This document shows, piece after piece, positions 1 to 7,435 of a DNA stretch of 42,650 nt. This stretch comes from Actinospica acidithermotolerans. Its GTDB lineage: Bacteria > Actinomycetota > Actinomycetes > Streptomycetales > Catenulisporaceae. The notes under the pieces are model-generated. The model made no database searches. It was not told the origin of the DNA and saw only the letters and a list, made by a program, of their open reading frames with translations. Position 1 is the first letter of the stretch, and each line of letters opens with the position of its first letter. A program made the position numbers and the translations under genes. The DNA lies in NCBI RefSeq assembly GCF_018139625.1, contig NZ_JAGSOH010000063.1, positions 1 through 42,650 of the forward strand, in the 5' to 3' direction.

Positions 1-80
1 GCCCGCAACGCCCGATCCGCCGCCCACTGCCGCCGACCACCAGCTCGCCCCTCCGGCACGTCCTTCGCCTCACGACCCAC
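1..80 (-). CDS. IS30-family transposase, N-terminal fragment (runs off window)
   Basis: A GTG start at position 80 opens a frame of 26 codons that reaches the window edge without a stop. The peptide begins MGREAKDVPEGRAGG and continues with WAADRALRA. I recognise this N-terminus from actinobacterial IS30-family transposases, which cut and join DNA with a DDE domain lying further downstream, outside this window. The catalytic part cannot be seen, so the family call rests only on the N-terminal resemblance and on the transposon-like junction just upstream. Confidence 0.5.
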   Translation of the reverse strand, partial: MGREAKDVPEGRAGGRRQWAADRALR

Positions 81-127
81 CGCACACCTCCAGAATCGAG
101 GTGTTGCGACGACCGATTGAATCCGCC
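1..127 (-). mobile_element. End of an IS30-type element inserted in IS3 orfB
   Basis: On the minus strand the IS3 OrfB reading stops matching its family directly after the HHSDAGSQ motif. It continues into sequence that I recognise as the upstream end of actinobacterial IS30-type elements (GGFNRSSQHLDSGG when translated), followed by the start of an IS30-like transposase. The junction lies close to position 127 but cannot be fixed to the base, because no target duplication can be checked: the other end is outside the window. Seen: the abrupt loss of IS3 similarity. Inferred: insertion of an IS30-type element into the older IS3 element. Confidence 0.6.
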
Positions 128-742
128 TTGCGACCCTGCATCGCTGTGATGAATCAAGCCGGCCCGGTCCTGACCTGCCCGGTCACGCTGCCACAGTCCC
201 ATCTCCAGGGCCCCGAGCACCAGCGGGGTCGCCTTCGAGGTGGCCGCCGACCAGCCGACGATGCGGCGGGAGAAGGTGTCGACGACGAACGCGACGTAGA
301 CCGTGCCCCGGTAGGCCTGCACGCACGTGAAGTCCGCGACCCAACAGCGGTTCGGCGCGGTCGCAACGAAATCCCGTTTGACCAGGTCAGGTGCCCGCTC
401 AGCGGACGGGTCCGGCACCGTGGTGCGCACCTTCTTCCCGCGCACCGCGCCGGACAGGCCGAGTTCGCGCATCAGCCGCTCGACCGTGCAGCGGGCCACG
501 TCTTGACCTTGCCGGTTGATCTCCCGCCAGACTTTCCGGACTCCGTAGACCCCGAAGTTCTCGCTGTGCACCCGCGTGATCAGGTCCTTCAGCTCGGCGT
601 CGCGCACGGCGCGGGCCGAGGGCGTGCGCCTGGCGGCGCGGTAGTACGTACTCGGGTCGATGCTGCAGCCGTGTGCGGTGAGCACCCTGCAGATCGGCTC
701 GACCCCGCCGAAGCGGTCCCGATGCTCGTCGATGAACCTCAC
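128..742 (-). pseudogene. IS3 transposase OrfB, C-terminus removed by a second insertion
   Basis: Starting from the GTG at 742, which overlaps the orfA stop, the minus strand encodes an IS3 OrfB integrase core. Visible landmarks are the N-terminal HTH_21-like part (YYRAARRTPSAR), the FGVYGVRKVWREI region, and the rve core with the first Asp in NRCWVADFTCVQ, then VVDTFSRRIVGWS and LIHHSDAGSQ carrying the second catalytic Asp. The downstream third, including the catalytic Glu, is lost at the IS30-type junction. The open frame continues by chance into that element. OrfB normally acts as an OrfAB frameshift product. This copy cannot make a complete catalytic triad. Confidence 0.8.
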
Positions 743-1059
743 GAGCGTGGCTGTGGCCGGTCGAGCTCGGCCGCGAAGAAAGACGCCGCTGCCTTGAGGA
801 TGTCGTTGGCGCGGCGCAGCTCGGCGACCTCACGCTCGAGCGCCTTGATCCGCGCGGACTCCTCGCTCGTGGTCCCGGGCCTCGCGCCGGCATCCACCTC
901 GGCCTGGCGCACCCAGGAGCGCAGCGACTCCGGGCCGACCCCGAGCTTCGCCCCGATCGAGTGGATCGCCTGGTTCAGGCTCGGGTACTGATCGCGGGTC
1001 TCGAGCACCAGGCGCACCGCCCGGTCACGCAACTCCTGCGGGTATCTCTTGTTCGACAT
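739..1059 (-). CDS. IS3 transposase OrfA (HTH and leucine-zipper protein)
   Basis: The protein has 106 residues from MSNKRYPQELRD. It carries the N-terminal helix-turn-helix of IS3 OrfA (RAVRLVLET, then LGVGPESLRSWVRQAEVD) and a C-terminal heptad zipper around IKALEREVAELRRANDILKAAASFF. OrfA binds the element ends and joins OrfB by frameshifting. The ATG at 1059 was chosen over upstream alternatives because it gives the standard OrfA N-terminus. The upstream codons run into the terminal inverted repeat. Its stop overlaps the GTG of orfB. This gene is intact, but its partner is not. Confidence 0.85.
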   Translation of the reverse strand: MSNKRYPQELRDRAVRLVLETRDQYPSLNQAIHSIGAKLGVGPESLRSWVRQAEVDAGARPGTTSEESARIKALEREVAELRRANDILKAAASFFAAELDRPQPRS

Positions 1060-1113
1060 GACGGGCTCGATCCTTCCAAGGAAACGAGCCTGGCGCAAAG
1101 CCGGGGCGGTTCA

Positions 1114-1445
1114 GCGTTGATGGCGGAGCTGGCCTGGCTCAAGGTGGAGGCGACGTCCTCGTTGATGCTGTAGCTGGCCATGCGCAGCGAAGCGGCGACG
1201 TCTTCGTTGATCGCCCGGGCGGCCATGCTCAGTGACGCCGCGGTCTCGGCGGAGATCACTCCCTCGCGCAGCGCCTGCTCGAGCAGCGTGCCCAGAGCGG
1301 GGGCCTGCTCGGTGACCTTGGCCAGCAGCTGCTTGGTGCTCTCATCGAGCATCTCAATGCGGATGCCGTCCCCGCCGATGAAGGTCCCAGACCCGTGATT
1401 GTGCTGGTCGCGGACGCCACGACGCCAGAGGTCATCACCCGTCAT
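1114..1445 (-). pseudogene. GSGTFIGGD-motif protein, 3' part cut off by IS3
   Basis: The ATG at 1445 overlaps the stop of the upstream motif gene (ATGA), so the two were probably translated together. About 110 native residues remain. An N-terminal segment carries QHNHGSGTFIGGD at residues 14-26. It is followed by a helical part with imperfect repeats of the form INEDVAASLRMAS, seen about three times between residues 66 and 110. At position 1113 the IS3 terminus starts, and the frame reads on into the element as a foreign tail. The missing part is not in the window. No enzymatic domain is visible in what is left. I do not recognise the family. The shared motif with the neighbour is the main clue. 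Confidence 0.65.
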
Positions 1446-1849
1446 GCCGTGCTTGGGCCTCCGCCGGAATTAACGCCCCCATAGTTGTCCCCGCCGATGA
1501 ACGTCCCGGACCCGTGGTTGTGCTGCGACCCGATCCGCACGGACTTGAAACCGCCCTGCGCGCCGGCCAGAACGCCGATCTCCTCGCGCGCCTGCGGGTG
1601 CTCTACCAGGTGCGAGAAGAGCAAAACGGACCAGCGTGCGGCGATCGCCGTTTGCGTCGCCTCGCCGTGGGCCAGAGCGGCTGAGTCCTGATCGAGCGCG
1701 TGGAGTGCTTCGGCCCGCTCCTGCGCCGTGGCGTGCCGAAACACCCGGGCGCACAGCTCACGCAACGCATCGATCCGGCCGCTGAGCATGTAGGCGACGA
1801 TGTTCCCGGCAGCGCCCGTAACCACGGCGGTGGCAGCCTCATCGATCAT
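1442..1849 (-). CDS. Small helical protein with C-terminal GSGTFIGGD motif
   Basis: The product has 135 residues. The ATG at 1849 is preferred to upstream TTG/ATG codons because a GGAGGG sequence lies nine bases before it, and MIDEAATAVVTGAAGNIV resembles the start of many small actinomycete proteins that begin with a short hydrophobic helix. The middle is an Ala-rich helical domain with no catalytic motif. The last 25 residues are flexible and contain QHNHGSGTFIGGDNYGG, which is repeated near the N-terminus of the next, translationally coupled gene. In known bacterial amyloid-signalling pairs the effector carries the motif at its C-end and the receptor at its N-end. The arrangement here is similar, but that function is inference. 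Not a named family to my knowledge. Confidence 0.7.
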   Translation of the reverse strand: MIDEAATAVVTGAAGNIVAYMLSGRIDALRELCARVFRHATAQERAEALHALDQDSAALAHGEATQTAIAARWSVLLFSHLVEHPQAREEIGVLAGAQGGFKSVRIGSQHNHGSGTFIGGDNYGGVNSGGGPSTA

Positions 1850-2100
1850 GAGTAAGAACCCTCCCACACCCAGCATGGCATAGGATTCGCCCGAAAATGC
1901 GGCAAACGGCAAGTTGACCGGCAAGAGCCGTCCACGCCGTCTCGGGCACGCCAGTCAAGGCGGCGGACCGGCGGCTGATAGTAATAGGCAGTCTGAGTCT
2001 CCGCGCAACGCTTGGTCGCGGATGCGGAGGGCTCCGGCGCTGTCTCACCTGAGTTGCGGGCAGAAGAACGCCAAGACCAAGGGTTCCGAGCTTCGGTACG

Positions 2101-2838
2101 TCAGTAACCGCCGCGCGTCCGGTCGTGTTCCCAGCTGGACAGGAGCGAAGGTAGAGGGGTGCCGTTGTTCCAGAACGCGAGTCGATCGCGCTGGATCAGG
2201 TAGACCCGGTGACGGCCGGCCAGATCCGTGGCCTGCTGGGTGAAGCGCCGTGCGGTGGTGACGAACAAGGCCACGTCCGCGCCGTGTTCCGCTCGCACCG
2301 TGCCGAGGAATTGTTGCATCTCAGGCCCGGAAACCGATCCCGAGGCCCTGTACCGCTTGCATTGGATGACCACACGCCGACCGTCGGGAAGGTTCGCGAT
2401 GACGTCCGCGCCCAGATCGCCTGCACCGCCGCCGGATTGCACGATCTCGAGGCCGTCGCGCAGACACAGGTTGGCCACATGGTTCTCAAACTCGGTGCCG
2501 GTCATGACGTCCAACGAGGCAAGCTGGCGATGCCGCTCGGCCTCCGCGATCCCGGCGCGCCGCTCCCGCTCGCCGGCCGCTTCCCGCCGCCCTCGCTTGA
2601 TCGGGCCGGAAAGCACTGCCCACGCGATGATCAAACCGCTGATCAGCCACCACCACAACAACAGGGACGGGAGCACGATGGTCAAAACTAACGCGCACAG
2701 GAGCGAGCCGACCGGCAAAGCGACTGCGCCGCGGACGCCAGAGGACTGCTCAGTCGCACTCACCGCAGGCGCCGGGACGCCGCGGCGAGAACTCGCGCCA
2801 ACCTGAGACGTCTTTCCCGTCCGGACCTGCTGTGCCAT
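2101..2838 (-). CDS. Membrane-anchored Mrr-type restriction endonuclease-like protein
   Basis: The product has 245 residues. GGGGAG lies just upstream of the ATG at 2838, which decides the start over the longer frame from 2907. A low-complexity N-terminus is followed by two close hydrophobic segments (about residues 41-76) and a charged linker. A Mrr_cat domain follows, with Glu116 in GTEFE, Asp141/Asp145 in GDLGADV and Gln159-Cys-Lys161 in IQCKRY, the expected PD-(D/E)XK catalytic set. It ends with a YLIQRDRLAFW segment. Mrr-like nucleases cut foreign or modified DNA. The membrane anchor suggests action at the cell envelope. It is a clear paralogue of the gene at 6115-6729, with the same layout. 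Confidence 0.8.
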   Translation of the reverse strand: MAQQVRTGKTSQVGASSRRGVPAPAVSATEQSSGVRGAVALPVGSLLCALVLTIVLPSLLLWWWLISGLIIAWAVLSGPIKRGRREAAGERERRAGIAEAERHRQLASLDVMTGTEFENHVANLCLRDGLEIVQSGGGAGDLGADVIANLPDGRRVVIQCKRYRASGSVSGPEMQQFLGTVRAEHGADVALFVTTARRFTQQATDLAGRHRVYLIQRDRLAFWNNGTPLPSLLSSWEHDRTRGGY

Positions 2839-3469
2839 CTCGCTCCCCGTTCCAGCACGGTGCATCCGCGCGCAGCCCAGCAAATCAGACGCCTCATATC
2901 GTGCCAACCGGCGCGCGAGATCGTTGGTAGGCGCGTTTGAGGCGGGCGTGGCAACCCCGTGCGTCTCCTGGACGAAGTCAACGAGAAACCCCCAGGACTG
3001 GTCCGCGAGACCCGCGGGAACGAGTCACCGTCACAGGAAGACCGTCTGTGCCTCCCTCACGGCAGCGCCTCGGCCCGCCAGGGCGCGCCGCCGAGCGCGG
3101 CGGCGCCCAAGCTCCGCGCAGCACGGCGCGTTGGGCGTACAAGCGCTTTGGCCGTCGCATCCGCGGGAAACGGATGTTCACGAGGGCGCTGCCCGCGACG
3201 CCGTCACTGCGCTTCTCCACGAGGAAATCACTGTGCTCGCGGCCACCGACAGACCTCGCAACTGAGGAACGCGTCCCGGGCCCACGACGGGCCCTCACAG
3301 GCACCCGCAACGCCTCCGTGGCAGCGCTCCACATCCGTCTGTGCCGGCGGTGATCGGCTGACGAGCCTAGGTCAAGGCCTTCGCACGCGAGATGTCGGAG
3401 GCTTGTCGAACAAACCGACGGTGGCGGCTTGGCCGTGACCGCAGTGCGCCCGCGAAAGGGCCCGGCCGG
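2839..3469. other. 631-base stretch without a convincing gene
   Basis: Several frames are open here, as expected in very GC-rich DNA, but none has a recognisable domain, a good ribosome-binding site or a consistent protein-like composition. The first part probably holds the promoter of the minus-strand nuclease gene. No strong terminator hairpin or repeat was noticed. A decayed gene cannot be excluded. Confidence 0.5.
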
Positions 3470-5941
3470 CTACCTGAAGCCAGCCTTCCACGTGACAGTC
3501 ATCTCCTGTCCCAGCGTGCTCTCGACGTTCCGCCGGGTCCGTTCTCTCCAGCGGGACGCGCCGCTGGCCATGACGAACTCGTCCGCGCTCAGCTCGCGTG
3601 CGAGGCGCAGCAACGCCGCGCAACGGCCGGTCTCCTCGTCTTGCGTCCCGGCGAGGACGTCGCCCTTCTTCGCCTCGCCGATCACGATCCGCCCGTCGAC
3701 GATGGCCCACAGGTCGACTTCGAGGTCGGTCTCTCCGTCGCGGGCGACGATGACCTCCGGCATGTGCAGGAACGAGGTGGAAGCCTTGGCCATCTGGGCA
3801 AGGGCGAGGATCGGGACGTGGATGTCGTTGCGCAGGCCGAGGTAGGCGACCTCGTCGAGCACGTAGTACCAGTCGGGTTCGAACGGGCCGCTCTCCCCCA
3901 TGGGCCAGCTCCCATGGGTGATGGCGCTACGCCGACGGCAGCGCGGGCACTGATAGGCCGGGTCGAGGTCCTCGAGCCGGTAGAAGGAGGTGTCCGCGCA
4001 CAGGCCGCAGCGCAGCACGACGCCGCGGAAGGCGATGGAGGCAGTCAGGAACCGGTCGAGCAGTTCGCGCGCCTCGTCCCTTGCCCGCGCGAGCTCCGGT
4101 TTGCCGTAGTCGAGGATGCGCACCAGGTCCCCGAGCCTGAGGAACTTGCGCCCGTGCTGGATGCGCCCGTGGACCCCGTTCGCCGAGATCCACTCCTTGA
4201 GGATCTTGCGGACGGGCCCGTCCGATCGCAGGTCCTCGGCCAGTGCCGACAGGCCGCCCCAGAGTTCGAGCATGCGGCGGGTGTATCGCCCCTTGTCCGA
4301 ATCACGCAGCTGCGCGCCCGACTGATCGGCGAGCTTCGAGAAGATCTCGAAGGGCCCGGGCAGGCGCAGCCGGGTACGCACGAGCGCCTGGTGAGGAACG
4401 ACCCCGTCGATCTGGAGGATCTTGCCGTGCGAGTTCACGCTCAGGCCCTCGACACCGGCGCGCACCGCTCCGGGCATCAGCATGTCGCCGGCGGACAGGA
4501 GCTCGTGCAGCGCCCACCGAGCCGGCACCTGGTGGCCGGGCGCTGCGACATCGACCTGCCAACTGAACGCGGTGGCACTCACCCCGCGCGCCTCGGACGG
4601 CTTGAGCAAATCGAGCGCGCGGACCATCGTGTCTCCGGCGAACGGCTCATAGTGCTCGACGCCGATGTGCGTCGAGTCCGCCAGAAGCCATTTCCGCTCG
4701 GTCGGCACGTCGGCCGGCGCGCACACGCGCAGGGTGGGCGAGCTGCGGTTGCCCAGAGCGCGGCCCCACACCGTGCCCAGGACCTCGGCGCGTATGGTCT
4801 CGAGCTTCTCGACGCTCATGGTCAACGACGTCAGCAGCACCTCCCGCTCGAGACCGCTCCCGCGCCGTGAGGTCGCCAGGTGGCGCGCGAGTGCGCCGAA
4901 GACCGCTCTGTTCACCTCGGCGTCATCGTCCACCGGCAGCCAGAAGGTCGGCCCGACCGCGCGGCGGCGCGTGTAGGCGTAGGTGAAGTCGGCGGCGCTA
5001 TCACCGCAGACGACGACCAGAGGCGAGCCCAAGTAGAGCGTCCGATCGAACTTGCGATGCCACGAGCATCCCAGCAGGGTCTGGGCCAGCGGGAAGTGCG
5101 CGGCAAAGTCGGCATCCGCAAAGCCGAGGCGCGGGGCATCAGCCGGTTCGCCGCCGAACCTCCCGCGCAGCTCCGCGAGCGCACGCACCGACAGCGTATC
5201 CACCTGCCCCGTCCAGGCGAACTCGAGCACGTAGTCGAGTTCCTCCGGCGAGACCGCGATCGTCCGGCGTTCGAAGCCCGGCTGCCTTTCGAGGTGAGCG
5301 GCGTGGCTCGGCGCGAGGCTTCCGGTGCGCGAGAGCACCAGCAGTTGCACGGACACCGGCAGCGCGCTCAGATCGAGCTCCGCGGTGTAAGCGGGCGCAT
5401 GCGTCAGCTCGCACATGTCGACCAGGCCGTGGGGCGGCATGCGGTCGGCTGTGTATCCGCCCTCGAGGATCGCGAACTGGGAGGCGGCTGGCGCGAGCCA
5501 CCTGCGGATGTACGCGTCGTCCGCGGTCTCGATGGGCACGAACGCGTCCGAGAGGCGGTCTTCGTCTTCGAACAGCTCGCGCGCCTCGGACTCCGGCGTG
5601 CCGTTGGTCTCCGACCATCGCCTGACAGCATCCCGGAGCTGGGCTTCGTACGCGTCGGGGTCGGACATGCGAAACCCGAGACGCGTGTCCGCGAATGCGA
5701 CCCACTGATCGGCGTCGAAAGCGCGCAGCAACGGCCAGAACGCGCCCGGGACCTCCACCTCGCCCGTATACCCGACCAGTCCGTTCCCGTCGCCGCCCCA
5801 CGTCCGGGAGTAGCACTCCAGCATCCGCCAGACACGAGCGCGCCAATCTCCCTCAGAACCCAGGACGGTGAGCGCGCGACGCGGACGGACGCTGCTGGTC
5901 AGCGAACGGTAGCTCAAGGCTTCAGACCGCTGCTCCCCCAC
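3470..5941 (-). CDS. 823-residue protein with zinc ribbon and C-terminal PD-(D/E)XK-like nuclease motif
   Basis: GTG at 5941 is preceded by GGGAGGGG, so it is chosen over a longer frame reaching 6391 that would overlap the next gene. I do not recognise the first 600 residues: they are soluble, mixed helix/strand, with no Walker motifs or helicase signatures. Around residues 640-670 a four-cysteine ribbon is visible (RCGLCAD, then CPRCRRRS). Around 740-758 the segment EVDLWAIVDGRIVIGEAKKG has the acidic-x-n-ExK pattern of PD-(D/E)XK nucleases, and a helical end follows. The gene lies between two Mrr-type nuclease genes on the same strand. A nucleic-acid-targeting defence role is likely but inferred. 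The N-terminal part could be a sensor. Confidence 0.75.
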   Translation of the reverse strand: MGEQRSEALSYRSLTSSVRPRRALTVLGSEGDWRARVWRMLECYSRTWGGDGNGLVGYTGEVEVPGAFWPLLRAFDADQWVAFADTRLGFRMSDPDAYEAQLRDAVRRWSETNGTPESEARELFEDEDRLSDAFVPIETADDAYIRRWLAPAASQFAILEGGYTADRMPPHGLVDMCELTHAPAYTAELDLSALPVSVQLLVLSRTGSLAPSHAAHLERQPGFERRTIAVSPEELDYVLEFAWTGQVDTLSVRALAELRGRFGGEPADAPRLGFADADFAAHFPLAQTLLGCSWHRKFDRTLYLGSPLVVVCGDSAADFTYAYTRRRAVGPTFWLPVDDDAEVNRAVFGALARHLATSRRGSGLEREVLLTSLTMSVEKLETIRAEVLGTVWGRALGNRSSPTLRVCAPADVPTERKWLLADSTHIGVEHYEPFAGDTMVRALDLLKPSEARGVSATAFSWQVDVAAPGHQVPARWALHELLSAGDMLMPGAVRAGVEGLSVNSHGKILQIDGVVPHQALVRTRLRLPGPFEIFSKLADQSGAQLRDSDKGRYTRRMLELWGGLSALAEDLRSDGPVRKILKEWISANGVHGRIQHGRKFLRLGDLVRILDYGKPELARARDEARELLDRFLTASIAFRGVVLRCGLCADTSFYRLEDLDPAYQCPRCRRRSAITHGSWPMGESGPFEPDWYYVLDEVAYLGLRNDIHVPILALAQMAKASTSFLHMPEVIVARDGETDLEVDLWAIVDGRIVIGEAKKGDVLAGTQDEETGRCAALLRLARELSADEFVMASGASRWRERTRRNVESTLGQEMTVTWKAGFR

Positions 5942-6114
5942 GAGCCCCTCCCTTCTCCGCCCGCGACGATACCGCCAACTGCCGCCTACAATCTCTCGCC
6001 CTTGTGGCATCGGGCGGATACGCCGGGCCGTGGACCGCCCCCAGGGCACGTTCCGTGAACTGCGTTGACCGCCACCTTCCTTTTCAGAGGGCCTCGCATG
6101 ATCCTTGGTGTCTC

Positions 6115-6729
6115 TCAGAACCGCGGTACCGACGTGGGCTGGCGCCGCCGCCCAGCGCTCGCCGCGTGTTTGATGAGTGTCCGAATGTGGACTCCGCCCG
6201 CCCACAGATGCAGAGCTTCCCGGTCGATCAAGTAGATGGCGAAGTCCTTCGCCTGCCCCCTGGCGTCCCTGGTGAACGTGCCGTTGGTGACCACGAGCGC
6301 GGTGTCCGCGCCGTGTACCGGTCGAGCGGTGCCGTTGACCTCGTAGATGACGCGCACGCCGACCTTGCCGCCGACGGTGGTGTGCTTGCACTGGGCGACG
6401 TAGACGGCGCCTTCGACATCGGTGCCGATGACGTCGGCCACTTTGTCTCCGGCGGCCCCGACGTGCCGGGCCGATACGCCGTCACGCAGCATCAGATCTC
6501 TGATCGCCTCCTCGAAGGCCCGCGGCGCCATCTCGTCGATCGCAAGCATCGTGAGGGTCAGGCCCGATGCCCGGCGTATCTGGCTGCACATCGAGATGCG
6601 ACCTCGCGCGCGGCGGGCCGCGACAACGCAGCCGGCTCCAATAACGGCCAGGCCGCTGAGGTACGCGAGCGCCGGCACCGCGCGCACCGCGGAGCGCAGC
6701 GCCTCGCTGACGAACGCGACGGCGAGCAC
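6115..6729 (-). CDS. Second membrane-anchored Mrr-type nuclease-like protein
   Basis: The product has 204 residues from a GTG. The start is uncertain because no clear ribosome-binding site is visible, and the frame stays open a little further upstream. One hydrophobic segment (about residues 18-38) precedes a Mrr_cat domain: AFEEAIRDLMLRDG, then Asp95/Asp99 in GDKVADVIG and Gln113-Cys-Lys115 in VAQCKHT. It ends with IYLIDREALHLW, matching the paralogue at 2101-2838. The usual Gly after the first catalytic Asp region is replaced (GDKVAD rather than GDLGAD), but the Asp and Lys residues are kept, so activity is possible. It lies 63 bases after the 65-residue membrane protein gene and 173 bases before the 823-residue nuclease-like gene. 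Confidence 0.75.
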   Translation of the reverse strand: MLAVAFVSEALRSAVRAVPALAYLSGLAVIGAGCVVAARRARGRISMCSQIRRASGLTLTMLAIDEMAPRAFEEAIRDLMLRDGVSARHVGAAGDKVADVIGTDVEGAVYVAQCKHTTVGGKVGVRVIYEVNGTARPVHGADTALVVTNGTFTRDARGQAKDFAIYLIDREALHLWAGGVHIRTLIKHAASAGRRRQPTSVPRF

Positions 6730-6792
6730 TGGCGGCCGCCGCGGCCCATTCGGCCGGCCCGCTCGGCTTCCGCGTCCTTGTCCGCCTGCGGC

Positions 6793-6990
6793 TCACCGGG
6801 CGGCCGGGGAACTGGAGGTGTGCGTGCTCGTCGTCGGCTTCGGCGCGGGCGCCGCGCTACTCGGCGTGCCGTGCAGCAGCAGCCACGCCACACCCAGTAC
6901 CACGGCCAACACGACCCACCCGCTCGCCTTCGCCTTGCGCCTGTCCTTACGCACCCAGTGTCCCCGGCGGTAGTACATCCCCTGCCGCAT
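6793..6990 (-). CDS. Small single-pass membrane protein
   Basis: The product has 65 residues. GGGAGG stands seven bases before the ATG at 6990. A basic N-terminus (KDRRKAK) is followed by one hydrophobic helix, about residues 24-41 (WVVLAVVLGVAWLLL), and a Pro/Thr/Ser-rich tail. By the positive-inside rule the tail should be outside the cell. No family is recognised. It heads the minus-strand run that includes the Mrr-type nuclease, and could be an accessory membrane subunit. That is only a guess from position. Confidence 0.55.
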   Translation of the reverse strand: MRQGMYYRRGHWVRKDRRKAKASGWVVLAVVLGVAWLLLHGTPSSAAPAPKPTTSTHTSSSPAAR

Positions 6991-7170
6991 TTGCCTGCCT
7001 CCCTGTCGATTCGGGCTCTTCCTCCTTCTCTATCAGAGCCCTCCGACACTCAAGCCATCTGACCAGCGCGAATAAGCTTTTTTTGCGCCACCTGGTGCGC
7101 GCGGGCGCATAGGGCGTCTGCGGTGCGCTCCAGTGAACGCCACCGTGCGCAGCCGAAGATCGCCCGCCGC

Positions 7171-7435
7171 TCACCCGACGCCCGCCCCTCGCCCGCACCG
7201 CGCGCGGGCGCCGCCGCGTTCGGTGAGCATGCGCTGCGCATCGATGTCGGCGCGCGCAACGGCTCGCTTCCAGCCCCGCGATCGCGGTGCGCAAAGCGGG
7301 GGTGGTGTGGGGGTAGAGGCTGCGTACGCCCGGCGGGCGCCAGGCCCCGCCCACGCAGCCCGCGTGCGAAATCCGCCAGGTCGAGCGCCGCGACCTGTCC
7401 GATCGGGACGGCGGCGAAAGGCGGGGCGTCGCGCT
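7171..7435 (-). pseudogene. Relic of a tyrosine integrase (internal deletion plus frameshift)
   Basis: Three pieces match the intact integrase at 38186-39469 in order. VPIGQVAALDLADFARGL (about 7360-7409) matches VPVELVTGLDLAGFSRDL. SLYPHTTPALRTAIAGLEA (7264-7321) matches the segment with the catalytic Tyr, where the relic has Tyr in the same place. In another frame, AVARADIDAQRMLTERGG runs on to ARCGRGAGVG and stop, matching the intact C-end ARCGRGAETG. About 240 residues between the first two pieces are deleted, and a frameshift lies near 7263. It cannot encode a recombinase. It shows that an element with the same type of integrase once ended here. Confidence 0.75.

Larger units (their letters stand above)
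128..1113 (-). mobile_element. IS3-family insertion sequence, 3' end lost
   Basis: The element carries orfA and orfB in the usual overlapping IS3 order on the minus strand. Its upstream terminus is visible: the minus strand begins TGAACCGCCCCGG at position 1113, a typical IS3 inverted-repeat sequence. This is where the reading frame of the neighbouring motif gene is broken. The opposite terminus is missing because an IS30-type end replaces it near position 127. The element is therefore an interrupted, probably immobile copy. It inserted into the gene now represented by 1114-1445. Confidence 0.8.

Noticed and set aside
2959-3438. Plus-strand frame of 159 codons in the gap before the 823-residue gene's end
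   Set aside because: Low-complexity composition, no domain and overlapping frames of equal quality; treated as non-coding.
3392-4870. Long plus-strand open frame of 492 codons opposite the 823-residue gene
   Set aside because: It is the complement of a real coding sequence in very GC-rich DNA. Its composition is rich in Arg, Gly, Pro and Ala without any domain, and it has no ribosome-binding site.
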